Below are positions 11,223-22,485 of a stretch of DNA of 64,000 nucleotides, in pieces. Each line of letters starts with the position of its first letter. Positions within the stretch are counted from its first letter, which is position 1. Below the pieces are notes generated by a model that saw only the letters and a program-made list of their open reading frames with translations, was not told the DNA's origin and did not search any database. Origin of the DNA: Cladocopium goreaui (Eukaryota; Sar; Dinophyceae; Suessiales; Symbiodiniaceae); NCBI GenBank assembly GCA_947184155.2, contig CAMXCT020000475.1, forward strand, positions 7,861 to 71,860, written 5' to 3'. Position numbers and translations under genes: made by a program.

Positions 11223-12702
11223 ATGCAGATGCAGATGATGCATCCGATGCAGCAGATGCAGCCAAGCTTGGTGCTGCAGCAGGCTGTGCTCAAGCAGCCA
11301 GCGGTGCTGTCGCATGCGCGGCCAGCGCAGCCGTGGCTTGGACAGGTGCATCAGCTTCGTCAGTTGAATCCTGCGCGGCCCATGGCGATGCCAGTGGCGA
11401 TGCCAACGCCCATCGTGAAGGCCGTGGTCAAGCCCGTGGCCAGGCCATTACGATGGGTTTATGCTGCCCCTATGCAGCGCAACCAAATCAACCAAGGACG
11501 CACCAATCAGGTGGTCCTCCGATGCCAAGAGCTTGTGGCGACGAAGGTGATGGCTCCAGAACAGAAGGAGCTTCCCAAGGAGCTTCCCAAGGAGCTTCCC
11601 AAGGAGCTTCCCAAGGAGCTTCCCAAGTTGGGGATGCCCCATCGACTTTTAAGTTTTTTGGGAATTTAGCCTCTTCCGGTTTTGTCAAGAGTCAAAATGA
11701 TCAAAATGTTAATTTGTTATAATTTGTTCATATTTGTTCCAGTTGGTTTGCCTCCCACGCAAAGCAGGTGGTGTCCATGCAGGTGAAGCCACGGCGCAAA
11801 GAGCTCCCGCTGATTGAGGGTCAAGTCCCCAAAGACGCCGGTGTGGAGGGCATGCACCCAATCGATTTCAAAGCGTTTTGGGAGCAGAGCCTCTTCAAGT
11901 TTTTGTCAAGTATACAGTTTGCAATAGTTAATTTATGTTCATTTGTTCCAGTCGCCTTTGCCGCAAGCCTGCAAGCCTTGGGTTCCAAGAGATTCTCTCA
12001 TGATCTCTCATGTTATTTTACCCCATGGGAGGTACAGGTACAGTATGTATGGCATTGGTTTTGCATAATTTTGCATTGGTTTTACATGTTTTGGTTTCAC
12101 AAAATATATAAATCAAAATAATGCGGCTCTAGTGAGACTAAGCCCCAAGAATTTTAGAATTCTTTGGATTTCTTTGGTGTGTCCAAGCTATTCAAAGCTT
12201 AGGAATCAGCAAAATATGATTGTGGTCGACCTGCGCGGGCAAGACCGAGCAAGCGGAGCAATTCCAGGCACGGCACACATCCCGGCCATGGATTTGCTGA
12301 AAGAGATCGGGACGTACGTGGAGAAGTTTCGGCACCAGCCGATTGTGGCATTTTTTTGCCAATATTCGGCGCATAGGGCTCCGACGGTGGCTGGATGCAT
12401 TTGTAGCATTTTTTAGCAATACACTGTTTCTGTTTTTGGTTTGGATTTGTTTACCATGGTTTACCACCCTTCAAAAGCATTCAAGAGCGACATTTTCCGG
12501 AGGGGAAAACCAAAGCAACAAGGTCGCCAACTTCTTCAGAAAGAGCTGCCCGTCCAAGCAGCGCGTCGTGGTGCTTGAAGGAGGCTTCAGGGGATGGGAG
12601 GCCCATGACCTCCCTATCCAGCAGATGGAGACGACAATGTCTCAGATGGCGTGTGACCAGCTGGCCCTGAAGATCGGGAAGGATGTCTCGAAGGTCAACT
12701 GA
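11223..12702 (+). CDS. Array gene 4, rhodanese-like, with 13-nt deletion in exon a
   Basis: Exon a starts at 11223 and has five KELP repeats. A 13-nt deletion at about 11626 then fuses CCCAAG directly to TTGGGGATGCC, changing frame; the frame ends at 11669 instead of reading PKEAGCVGDAP. If exon a normally ends before this point the gene may still be functional, otherwise it is broken. Rhodanese exons 12216-12386 and 12523-12702 are intact, with CX5R. The C-terminal helix reads IGKDVSKVN where other copies have IGQNVSKVN. Confidence 0.5.
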
Positions 12703-13331
12703 TGAGCTTTCATGACCAGCCACAGTCGAATACCTGCCGGTATTGTGATGTGAAATTGTCAGGATCACCCCTTTGTCGAGGCCAACATTGCTTCGCCGGG
12801 AAAACGCTGAAGCGCACTGAACAGAGAAAAAATCAGAGTGGTCATGGTTATATAGTCATGGTTAGAGTCAATGCTGCTCAATGCTGATCTCGAATGGTGT
12901 CGATTTTCTTTTGAAGCTTGTGACGTTGTGGCTGAGGGCCTAAGTAGCATCCCGTTTGAGACGAAACCATTTTTGGATCCAGTTTGATTGCCAGCTGAGG
13001 TGGGCATATCTTTGCAATATCTACCACTCCTCAGCCGAGTGCTTTGAGCTACCTGAGGCTCCAGACGGGGCAGCAGCACTCGGAGGTTGCTTTGGTCGGG
13101 CTGGCTGGGTGGTTTGAAGATGTTTCAAATTGTTTCAAATTTGTTGCAATCTTCATGTTTAATGTATTTTAATGTACAGTTTCCATGATATTTACTTCCT
13201 AACAGAAGTTCTGCCTTTTGCACCCAACAGACCGATAGCACGTAGGATAGGCAGGCTATACCGATGTGCTATGATGGTATAGTGATGTGACTTGATCCAC
13301 TGCTAGTTACTCATGACATTTCATGATGATG

Positions 13332-13363
<32 letters not shown>

Positions 13364-14968
13364 GATGATGATGACATATGATGACGATGATTATTTTATA
13401 AGGCTTAGACATGCTTAGACTATTTGTCTCAGACTGATTTGCAATCCTTTGGCCAAGTCGAGTCTGATGCCAGGTCCTTGGTTTGGTGGCGTTACGTTTG
13501 GGACCTGAGGACACGGCTGCCAAAACTGAGTTGACCTAGATAAGTCCGGTAATTTAAGTAGAGTTAAGTATGGGTAAGTGGGAAAAGCACTCTGAAGAAA
13601 CAAAATCAACATGGATCTACCGTAGTTCAGAAGTTGATAGCTGCAGTTTTGAAGCAAAGTCATCTCTTTATTCCGCTTGCATGTAGGGAAGGGGAAAGGG
13701 TGAGCCAAAAAGCAAGACACTGAGACATTGTGAGATCTTCAGGTCAAAGTAGTGCTGCAGGTTTCCAGATCTCAGCACCGAGCCATTTAGCCTCGAATGC
13801 AGCCTGTTACAGTACTAATTATTGCATTTGCATTCCATTCTTTCCACTTCTTTCAATTATAGTCAATTAATTAATACTAATTATACATACCTTCCGGCAT
13901 TGTGATGCGAAATGATCAGTATCTCAGTAGCACCCCTTGGTCGAGGCCAACATTGCTTCGCCCACAAAAAACTGAAGCGCAGAGAAAATTGTAGAAAAAG
14001 CAGAGTGGCCAGTCATGGTTAGTCAAAGTTGGTTTTTAATAGTCTCGAGTCTTTTCTTTGGTCCCTTGCGGCCTTGTGACTGAGGGCCACCACCAGCAGT
14101 CCCCCATTGTGCCAGCTAAGGTGGACATGTCCTTGCCCGTAGAGGTCGTGATGGCGATATCTACCTACCTGAGGCTCCAGACGGGGCGGTGGTATTTGGA
14201 GGTTTCTTTGATAGGACTGACTGCCTGAGTTGTTTGAAGATGTTTCAGGACAGTTGCAAGATTTGTCACACGTTTTCCATATATTAGTATATTTACATTT
14301 TACTTCGTAGCAGGGGTCTTGCTATTTTGCACCCCGCTCAAAAGCAGCTATAGGGTACAGCGATGTACCATGATCAACTGCTAGCGCACACTCATGACAT
14401 CTCATGACAATGGTGATGGTGTTCTGAATGAGGATCATGACTCATGACGACGACGATGATGATCATCATATATCATCATCATGATGCTGACCATTTCAGG
14501 CTTAGAATGATTTGCTGGTTTGCCATTTTTTTGCCACGTTGAGTCTGACACCAGGCGGCCTTGGCTTGGTGGCGTTTGGTTTGGGGCCTGCAGCTGAGGA
14601 AATAGCTGCCTAAGATGATCTGTGAGTTGAGCTATAGATTAGATCAATTCGAAAAACACACTTCAGGAAGGAAATTTGTATTTTTCGACAAGGTTCTATT
14701 GTTGTTTCACGACATGGGTTTGTTCCTGGATGTTCCTGGAGTTCGTAGCTACAATTTGTTTAGTGTTTTGAAGCGAAGTCCTTTCCTCATCATCCTATAT
14801 AATCCGTTCCTTGCCTTTAGGGAATGGGAAAGGGTCAGCCAAAAAGCAAGACATGAGACATCCCGAGATCTTCAGGTCGAAGTAAGTGCTGCAGGTTTCC
14901 ACATCTCAACGCCGAGCCATTCAGCTTCGAGTCTGCATCGTGTTAGATTGTGTTGCGTTCTTTCCCGA
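12703..14968 (+). other. Decayed array spacers lacking the coding exons
   Basis: 12703-13830 is a diverged spacer that includes the sequence normally found just before exon a (GAGATCTTCAGGTC near 13731), but no exon a follows. At about 13888 a second diverged spacer begins (CTTCCGGCATTGTGATGCGA). One unit therefore lost its coding part. A GATGATGATG microsatellite lies at 13320-13395 and a small one near 14440-14480. No gene seen. Confidence 0.65.
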
Positions 14969-15493
14969 ATGCAGATGCAGCAGAAGATGCAGCCACGCTT
15001 GGTGCTGCGGCAGGCCGTGGTCAGGCAGCCAGTGGTGCCGTCGCATGCGCGGCCAGCGCAGCCGTGGCTTGGACAGGTGCATTAGCTTGGTCAGTTGAAT
15101 CCTGTGCGGCAGATGGCGATGCCAGTGGCGATGCCAACGCCCATCGTGAAGGCCGTGGTCAAGCCCGTGGTGAAGCCATTGCAATGGGTCTATGCGGCCC
15201 TGCTCCAAAGCACCCCAGGACGCAGCATCAATCCGAAGGTGGTCCTCTGTGGAAGGTGTGGTTTTGGCGTGTCTTGTTGCCCCAACATCGTGCCATGGAT
15301 CTCCTCAAGAAAATCGGGAAATATGTGGAGGAGTTTGTGGACCAGCAGGTTGTGGCATTGTTTTTGCCAGTATTCAGCTCACCGAGCCGAGCCCTATGCG
15401 CTGAATATTGGCAGAATGCCACGATCGGCTGGTCCCGAAACTTCTCCACATATTTCTGGCCAATCTTCAAGGCTAGCTGGTCACATGCCTTGT
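14969..15493 (+). pseudogene. Decayed copy of the Q/M/P-rich rhodanese-like gene
   Basis: ATG 14969 starts a shortened MQMQQKMQPRLVLRQAVV segment. The CAG codon conserved as Gln in HQLGQL has become TAG at 15083. The KELP region is lost, and sequence passes near 15290 into a rhodanese fragment reading MDLLKKIGKYVEEFVDQQVVA. The CX5R loop is destroyed, and the downstream part is an inverted copy of the same exon. It is clearly nonfunctional. Confidence 0.8.
15319..15455. repeat. Inverted repeat made from the rhodanese exon
   Basis: Arm 15319-15377 (AAATATGTGGAGGAGTTTGT...) and arm 15401-15455 (CTGAATATTGGCAGAATGCC...CTCCACATATTT) are imperfect reverse complements, with a 23-nt loop. Both arms derive from the TYVEKFRHQPIVAFFCQY part of the array gene. 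Confidence 0.8.
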
Positions 15494-15504
15494 GATAGGC
15501 TTAA

Positions 15505-15921
15505 ATATGGCAATCACAGTTGAATACCTGCAGTCAATTGCAGTCAGTATCACCCCTGGGTCGAGGCCAACATTGCTTCACCCACAAAACGCTGAAGCGC
15601 AGAAAACTGTAGAAAACAGAGTGGTCAGTCACGATTAGTCAAGGTTGGTCTGACATGGTGTCGAGTCTTTTTTTGGTTCCTTGTGGCGTTGTGGCTGACG
15701 GCCATCACAAGCAGCGCGCCATTTTGAGACGAAACCAGATTCCCGGCTGAGGTGGACATTGCAAGATCTACCGCTCCTCAGCCGAGTGCTTTCAGCCACC
15801 TGAGGCTCCAGACGGGGCCACGGCACTCGGAGGTTTGCCTTGGTCGGGCTGGCTGGGTGGTTTGAAGATGTTTCAAATTTGTTGCATATTTGACATGTCA
15901 ATCATTTGAAGATGATTATGT
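15505..15921 (+). other. Left half of the interrupted array spacer
   Basis: Matches the canonical spacer (about 1965-2395) up to GATTATGT and then ends abruptly at the inserted block. The matching right half starts at 55366 with GTGCTTAATTAATC. Confidence 0.85.
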
Positions 15922-16135
15922 TACGAAAGCCAGCCGATAGGCTAGGCAAAGTTGTTTTGGCGAACGAAGTGAGTATTAGGGGGTCTGGGGGGTGGTCGTG
16001 GCGTATGGTGCCAAAATCTCGAAATTAGTTGCAGTGGAGGGTGGCCAGATTGAACTTTTTTGGGGGGCATGTACCACTACGCAAAGAGGTGACGGTAGGC
16101 GTCGATTCCCCCTAGGTCCGTTGACTCCGGCAGGA
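15922..16135 (+). repeat. Element A left-end module
   Basis: Starts with TACGAAAGCCAGCCGATAGG and continues GCTAGGCAAAGTTGTTTTGG, CGAACGAAGTGAGTATTAGG and TTCCCCCTAGGTCCGTTGAC. Copies are found at 31152 and 40842, with a degenerate one at 17417. Its terminal 13 bases are the inverted complement of GGCTGGCTTTCGT at the right ends. Confidence 0.8.
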
Positions 16136-17095
16136 AAAAGGGAGGAAAAAACAAGGAAAATGAAGGAAAATCGTTGAAAACAGGGGGAAAATGGAGGAAT
16201 GCCAGGAAAAAGGTAAGAAAAAAAACGAGAGAAAAGGAAGCAAAATCGTTGAAAACGGAAGGAAAACGGAGGAAAATGGAGGAATGACAGGAAAAAGGAA
16301 AAGAAAATGGAGGAATGCCAGGAAAAAGGTAGGAAAAAAACGACAGAAAATGAATGAAAATCGTTGAAAACGAGTGAAAAATGGAGGAAAATGGAGGAAT
16401 GACAGGAAAAAGGTAGGAAAAAAACGACAGAAAATGAAGGAAAATCGTTGAAAACGGGTGGAAAATGGAGGAAAATTGAGGAATGACAGGAAAAAGGTAG
16501 GAAAAAAAGGAGGAAAATCGTTGAAAACAGGTGGAAAATGGAGGAACATTGAGGAATGCCAGGAAAAAGGTAGGAAAAGAACGACAGAAAATGAAGGAAA
16601 ATCGTTGAAAACGAGTGAAAAATGGAGGAAAATGGAGGAATGACAGGAAAAAGGTAGGAAAAAAACGAAGGAAAATCGTTGAAAACAAGAGGAAAATGGA
16701 GGAAAATGGAGGAACATGGAAGAATGCCAGGAAAAAAGTAGGAAAAAAACGACAGAAAATGAAGGAAAATCGTTGAAAACGGGGGGGAAATGGAGGAAAA
16801 TAGAGGAATGACAGGAAAAAGGTAGAATCGTTGAAAACAGGGGGAAAATGGAGGAAAATGGAGGAATGCCAGGAAAAAAGTAGGAAAACGACAGAAAATG
16901 AAGGAAAATCGTTGAAAACGAGTAAAAATGGAGGAGGAATGACAGGAAAAAGGTAGGAAAAAAACGAAGGAAAATCGTTGAAAACAGAGGGAAAATGGAG
17001 GAAAATGGAGGAATGCTAGGAAAAAGGTAGGAAAAGAACAATAGAAAATGAAGGAAAATCGTCCAAAGCAGGTGGAAAACGGAGGAAAATGGAGG
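16136..17095. repeat. Polypurine tandem repeat (GGAAAA-rich, ~70-80-bp units)
   Basis: Almost pure purine on the plus strand, with recurring GGAGGAATGACAGGAAAAAG and GAAAATCGTTGAAAACAGGG. The reverse complement yields long PFSSIF/FLHFPP frames without homology. Short stretches of it recur after each left-end module. Confidence 0.9.
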
Positions 17096-18185
17096 AACTC
17101 CGAAGCTCAACCGAGTGCCGCGTTCGTTGGGGTTCGGAACAAGAGAGTTTGCAAGGGGATGAGAAGTGATACTGAGGAACGATTGCAACTGCAGATGGTT
17201 TGGGCTTCTGTGTAGAGGGTAGAGTGTAAAGAGTGTAAAGAGTGTAAAGTGTGCAGTGAGGAGTGCGGTGAAAGAAACTGAAGGAAAATCGTTAACAGCA
17301 GGGGGAAAATGGAAGGCAATAGCGTTTGAAACACGTGGAGTGTACTGTGTGGAGTGACATACAATCTGTTACCCAGCATGGAGTGAGGAGTGTACAGTGT
17401 CACGTGTAAAATTACGGCTGGCTAGGCAAAGTTGTTTTGGCGAACGAAGTGAGTATTAGGGGGTCTGGGGGGTGGACGTCGCGTGTGGTGCCAAAATCTC
17501 GAAATTAGTTGCAGCGGAGGGCGGGCAAATTGAACTTTTTTGGGGGGCATGTACCACTACGCAAAGAGGTGACGGTAGGCGTCGATTCCCCCTAGGTCCG
17601 TTGACTCCGGCAGGAAAAAGGGAGGAAAAAACAAGGAAAATGAAGGAAAATCGTTGAAAACAGGGGGAAAATGGAGGAAAATGGAAGAATGACAGGAAAA
17701 AGGTAGGAAAAAAACGACAGAAAATGAAGGAAAATCGTTAAAAGCAGGGGGAAAACGGAGGAAAATGGAGGAACTCCGAAGCTCAACGGGGAGCAGCGTT
17801 CGTTGGGGTTCGGAACAAGAGAGTTTGCAAGGGGATGAGAAGTGATACTGAGGAAGGGGTGGCGAAGGGTTGCAAAGCAAGGATAACAATTCCAAAGGTG
17901 CTGCAGATGGTTTGGGCTTCTAGTACTGAGGATCATTACAGTAGGGGGTGGAGAGTGACTGCTGTGGGGGGAGTGTACAGTGTAAAGTGGCTCAACGGAG
18001 AGCAGCGTTCGTTGGGGTTCGGAACAAGAGAGTTTGCAAGGGCATGAGAAGTGATACTGAGGAAGGGTTGCAAAGCAAGGATAACAATTCCAACGGTGCT
18101 GCAGATGGTTTGGGCTTCTAGTAGACGATGAACCAGCGGGCTGAGGATCATTACATTACAGTAGGGGGTGGAGAGTGACCGTTGT
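17096..18185. repeat. Mixed repeats: element A 3' module fragments, short satellite, second left-end copy
   Basis: CTCCGAAGCTCAACCGAGTG (17098) and its relatives at 17772 and 17990 carry TTCGTTGGGGTTCGGAACAA and GTGCTGCAGATGGTTTGGGC. 17200-17410 holds heptamer-like satellite, and a truncated left-end module starts near 17415. No gene seen. Confidence 0.75.
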
Positions 18186-19494
18186 GGGGGGAGTGTACAG
18201 TGTAAAGTGTAAAGTGTAGAGTGTGGAGCGTAGAGTGTAGAGTGCAAAGGGCAGAGTGTAAAGTGTAAAGTGCAGAGCGTAAAGTGTAGAGTCTGGAGTG
18301 TCAAGTGTAAAGTGTAGAGTGTGGAGTGTGGAGTGGAAAGTGTAGAGTGTGGAGTGTGGAGTATGGAGTGTGGAGTGTGGAGTATAAGGTGTGGAGTAAC
18401 ATACAATCTTTCACCCACCATGGAGTGAGGAGTGTAAAGTGTAAAGTGTGGAGTGCAGAGTGTAGAGTGTAAAGTGTAGTGTGTAAAGTGTAGAGTGTGG
18501 AGTGTGGAGCGTACAGTGTAGAGTGTGGAGTGTCGAGTGTAAAGTGTGGAGTATGGAGTGTAAAGTGTAAAGTGTAAAGTCCGGAGTGTAGAGTGTAAAG
18601 TGTAGAGTGTAAAGTGTAGAGTGTAAAGTGTAACGTGTAAAGTATGGAGTGTAGAGTGAAGAGTGTAGAGTGTAAAGTGTAGTGTGTGAAGTGTAGAGTG
18701 TGGATTGTGGAGTGTGGAGTGCAAAGTGTGGAGTGTAAAGTGTAAAGTGCAAAGTGTGGAGTGTAGAGTGTAGAGTGTAAAGTGTAGAGTGTAAAATGTA
18801 GAGTGTGGAGTGTAAATTGTGGAGTGTGGAGTGTAAAGTCTGCAGTGAGGAATGAGGAGTGTAAAGTGTAAAGTGTAAAGTATGGCGTGTAGAGTGAAGA
18901 GTGTCGAGTGTAAAGTGTAGTGTGTCAAGTGTAGACTGTGGAGTGTGGCGTGTAAAGTGTAGAGTGTGGAGTGTGGAGTGCAAAGTGTGGAGTGTGGAGT
19001 GTAAAGTGTAAAGTAGAGTGTGGAGTGTAAATTGTGGAGTGTAAAGTCTGCAGTGAGGAATGAGGAGTGTAAAGTGTAAAGTGTAAAGTATGGCGTGTAG
19101 AGTGAAGAGTGTCGAGTGTAAAGTGTAGTGTGTCAAGTGTAGAGTGTGGAGTGTGGCGTGTAAAGTGTAGAGTGTGGAGTGTGGAGTGTAAAGTGTAAAG
19201 TGTGCAGTGAGGAGTGAGGTGTAAAGTGTAAAGTGTAAAGTATGGAGTGTAGAGTGAAGAGTGTCGAGTGTAAAGTGAAGTGGGTCAAGTGTAGAGTGTG
19301 GAGTGTGGCGTGTAAAGTGTAGAGGGTAAAGTGTAGTGTGTAAAGTGTAGAGTACGAGTGGGGAGTCTGGAGTATAAAGTATAAAGTGTAATGTGTAGAG
19401 TGTAAATTGTAGAGTATGGAGTGTGGAGTGAGGGGTGTACAGTGTAAAGTGTAAGGTGTGGAGTGTAGAGTGTAGAGTGTAAAGTGTAGAGTGT
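18186..19494. repeat. AGTGTRR heptamer satellite, tract 1
   Basis: Continuous 7-bp units AGTGTAA, AGTGTAG and AGTGTGG in irregular order. The plus strand is full of TAA/TAG stops; the minus strand is open in all three frames, which explains reverse frames of over 300 codons (TLHSTLYT type). Confidence 0.95.
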
Positions 19495-19740
19495 TCCAAA
19501 TCCTAGCCGGGAGGTCACGGGAGGTCACGGGAGCAAATTGCTGCCATTTGGCGGCCTCTCGGCCGCCTATTGAATTTCTCTTCTGGGATCATTGCGAAAA
19601 GGCCGTTTTGGGCCAAATCCTGGCCGGGGAGGTCACGGGAGGTCATGGGAGGTTACGGGAGGTTACGGGCGGTTATGGAGGAGGAAAACGGAGGAAAGTG
19701 GAGGAAGGGCAGGAAAAAGTGAGGAGAAAACCAAAGAAAA
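19495..19740 (+). repeat. Module C (satellite-associated unit), copy 1
   Basis: Recurring block with CTATTGAATTTCTCTTCTGG, GATCATTG, CGGCCGTTTTGGGCCAAATC, CTGGCCGGGAGGTCACGGGA repeats and a terminal GGAGGAAAACGGAGGAAAG stretch. It ends where the next heptamer tract begins. Confidence 0.85.
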
Positions 19741-20735
19741 GTGTGGAGGGTAGAGTGTAGGGTGTAAAGTGTAGAGTGTGGAGTGTAAAGTGTGGAGTGT
19801 GGAGTGAGGAGTTTAAAGTGTAAAGTGTAAAGTTTGGAGCGGAGAGTGAAGAGTGTAGAGTGTAAAGTGTAGTTTGTAAAGTGTAGAGTGTAGAGTGTCG
19901 ATTGTAAAGTGTGGAGTATGGAGTGTAAAGTGTAAAGTGTAAAGTATGGAGTGCAGAGTGTAAAGTGTGGAGTGTAAAGTGTCGAGTGTGGAGTGTAAAG
20001 TGTGGCGTGTAGCGTGTAAAGTGTGCTGTGAGGAGTGGGGAGTGTAAAGTGTAACGTGTAAAGTAGGGAGTGTAAAGTGTAATGTGTAGAGTGTAAGGTG
20101 TAGAGTATGGAGTGTGGTGTGGGAGGTTACGGGAGGTTACGAGCGGTTATGGAGGAGGAAAACGGAGGAAAGTGGAGGAACGGCAGGGAAAAGGTAGGAG
20201 AAAACCAAAGACAATGACGGAAATGTCACTTGTAAAGTGTAGAGTGTGGAGTGTGGAGTGGAAAGTGTAGAGTGTAGAGTGTAGAGTGTAGAGTGTAGAG
20301 TGTAGAGTGTGAGGTGTAGAGTGTAAAGTGTAGAGTGTGGAGTGTAAAGTGTGGAGTGTAAAGTGTAAAGTGTGCAGTGAGCAGTGAGGAGTGTAAAGTG
20401 TAAAGTGTAAAGTGTAAAGTGTAAAGTGTAAAGTGTAAAGTATGGAGTGTAGAGTGTCAAGCGTAGAGTGTAAAGTGAAGTGTGTCAAGTGTAGAGTGTG
20501 GAGTGCAAAGTGTAGAGTGGAAAGTGTAGTGTGGAAAGTGCAGAGCGTGGAGTGAGGAGTCTGGAGTGTAAAGTGTAATGTGTAGAGTGTAAAGTGTAGA
20601 GCATGGAGTGTGTGTGTACAGTGTAAAGTGTAAGACGTGGAGTGTAGAGTGTAGAGTGTAGAATGTGAAGAGTGGAGTGTGGAGTGTGAAGTGTGGAGTG
20701 TGGAGCGTTTTGCTGTGTTTGTGTCTGTTTGTGTC
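19741..20735. repeat. AGTGTRR heptamer satellite, tracts 2 and 3
   Basis: Satellite at 19741-20120 and 20225-20705, separated by a short remnant of module C (20121-20224, GGTTACGGGAGGTTACGAGC then GAGGAAAACGG). Confidence 0.93.
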
Positions 20736-21134
20736 TATGTCTGTCTCTGTATGGGAGGGAGGTTACAGTGGTTACAGTTGGCTACGGGAGGTTACGGGGA
20801 AGCATGGGAGCAACTTTCTGCCATTTAGCGGCCCTTCTTTCGGCTATTGAATTTCTATTCTGGGATCATTGGGAAACGGCCATATTGGTCCAAATCCTAG
20901 CCGGGAGGTCACGGGAGGTCACGGGAGCAAATTGCTGCCATTTGGCGGCCGCTCGGCAGCCTATTGAATTTCTCTTCTGGGATCATTGCGAAAGGTCACG
21001 GGAGGTCACGGGAGGTCACGGGAGGTTGGGGGGGGTTACGGGAGGTTACGGGCGGCTATGGAGGAGGAAAACGGAGGCAAGTGGAGGAACGGAAAAAAAG
21101 GTAGGAGAAAACCAAAGAAAATGACGGAAATGTC
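20736..21134 (+). repeat. Module C, copy 2
   Basis: Begins with GTCTGTCTCTGTATGGGAGG, then GGAGCAACTTTCTGCCATTT, two CATTTGGCGG-type segments, tandem AGGTCACGGG and the purine-rich tail ending ATGACGGAAATGTCAAGTG, which runs directly into the satellite. Confidence 0.85.
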
Positions 21135-22485
21135 AAGTGTAAAGTGTAGAGTGCGGAGTGTGGAGTGGAAAGTGTAGTGTAAAGTGTGGAGTGTGGAGTG
21201 TAAAGTGTGCAGTGAGGAGTGAGGAGTGTAAAGTGTGGAGTGTGGAGTGTAAAGTGTGCAGTGAGGAGTGAGGAGTGTAAAGTGTAAAGTGTAAAGTATG
21301 GAGTGTAGAGTGAAGAGTGTCGTGTGTAAAGTGAAGTGTGTCAAGTGTAGAGTGTGGCGTGTTCAAGTGTAGAGTGTGGAGTGTGGCGTGTAAAGTGTAG
21401 AGTGTAAAGTGTAGTGTGTAAAGTGTAGCGTATGGAGTGTGGAGTGAGGGGTGTACAGTGTAAAGTGTAAGGTGCAGAGTGCAGAGTGTGGAGTGTCAAG
21501 CGTAGAGTGTAAAGATGTGTAAAGTGCAGAGTGTGGAGTGTAAAATGTGGAGTGCGGAGTGAGGAGTAAAAAAGTGTAAAGTGTGGAGTGTAGAGTGTAG
21601 AGTGTAAAGTGTAGAGTGTAAAGTGTAGAGTGTGGAGCGTCAAGTGTGCAGTGAGGAGTGAGGAGTGTAAAGTGTAAAGTGTAAAGTATGGAGTGGAGAG
21701 TGAAGAGTGTAAAGTGTAGTGTGTAAAGTGTAGAGTGTGGAGTGTGGAGTGTAAAGTGTAGAGTGTGGAGTGTGGAGTGTAAAGTGTGGAGGGCGGAGTG
21801 TAAAGTGGAAAGTGCGGAGTGCAGAGTGTAGAGTGTAAAGTGTAGAGTTTAAAGTGTAACGTGTAAAGTATGGAGTGTAAAGTGTGGAGTGTGGAGTGTG
21901 GAGTGTAAAGTGTGCAGTGAGCAGTGAGCAGTGAGGAGTGCAAAGTGTAACGTGTAAAGTATGGAGTGTCGAGTGAAGAGTGTAGAGTGCAACGTGTAGA
22001 GTGCAACGTGTAGTGTGTAAAGTGTGGAGTGTAAAGTGTGGAGTGTGGAGTGCAAAGTGTAAAGTGCAAAGTGTGGAGTGTAGAGTGTAGAGTGTAGAGT
22101 GTAAAGTATGGAGTGTAAAGTGTGGAGTGTGGAGTGTGGAGTGTAAAGTGTGGAGTGTGGAGTGTAAAGTGTGCAGTTTGCAGTGAGGAGTGTAAAGTGT
22201 AAAGTGTAAAGTATGGAGTGTAGAGTGAAGAGTGTCGAGTGTAAAGTGTAGTGTCAAGTGTAGAGTGTGGAGTGTAAAGTGTAGAGTGTAAAGTGTAGTG
22301 TGTAAAGTGTAGAGTGTGGAGTGTGGAGTGTAAAGTGTAAAGTGTTGACTGTGTAAAGTGTAGAGTGTGGAGTGTAAAGTGTGTTGTGAGGAGTGTAGAG
22401 TGTAAAGTGTAGAGTGTAAAGTGTAGAGTGTAAAGTGTAGACTGCGGAGTGTGGAGCGTGGAGTGTAAAGTGTAGAGTGATGTGT
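21135..22485. repeat. AGTGTRR heptamer satellite, tract 4
   Basis: About 1.35 kb of the same heptamers, with occasional 1-2-bp slippage. Not coding. Confidence 0.95.

Larger units (their letters stand above)
1331..15921 (+). repeat. Tandem array of ~2.7-kb gene units (rhodanese-like gene array)
   Basis: The landmark AATAAATCAAAATAATGCGG recurs at about 1331, 4083, 6735, 9422 and 12110, so the unit length is about 2.65-2.75 kb. In order, each unit holds two rhodanese-like exons, a spacer with an ATG-type microsatellite, a Q/M/P-rich exon and two short related exons. Since the Q/M/P-rich exon precedes the next unit's rhodanese exons, a gene most likely runs from the former to the latter across the unit boundary. 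All copies lie on the plus strand, as is usual for tandem dinoflagellate genes. Identity between units looks above 95% until about 12700, then drops. Left of 1331 the sequence is unrelated repeats. Confidence 0.9.

Noticed and set aside
16112-17188. 358-codon minus-strand Phe/Ser/Pro-rich frame, resembling membrane segments
   Set aside because: Pyrimidine strand of the polypurine repeat; hydrophobic character follows from TTTCC codons.
18186-19494. Possible telomeric repeat
   Set aside because: Unit AGTGTRR is variable and does not match TTTAGGG-type telomeres; it lies internally between modules.
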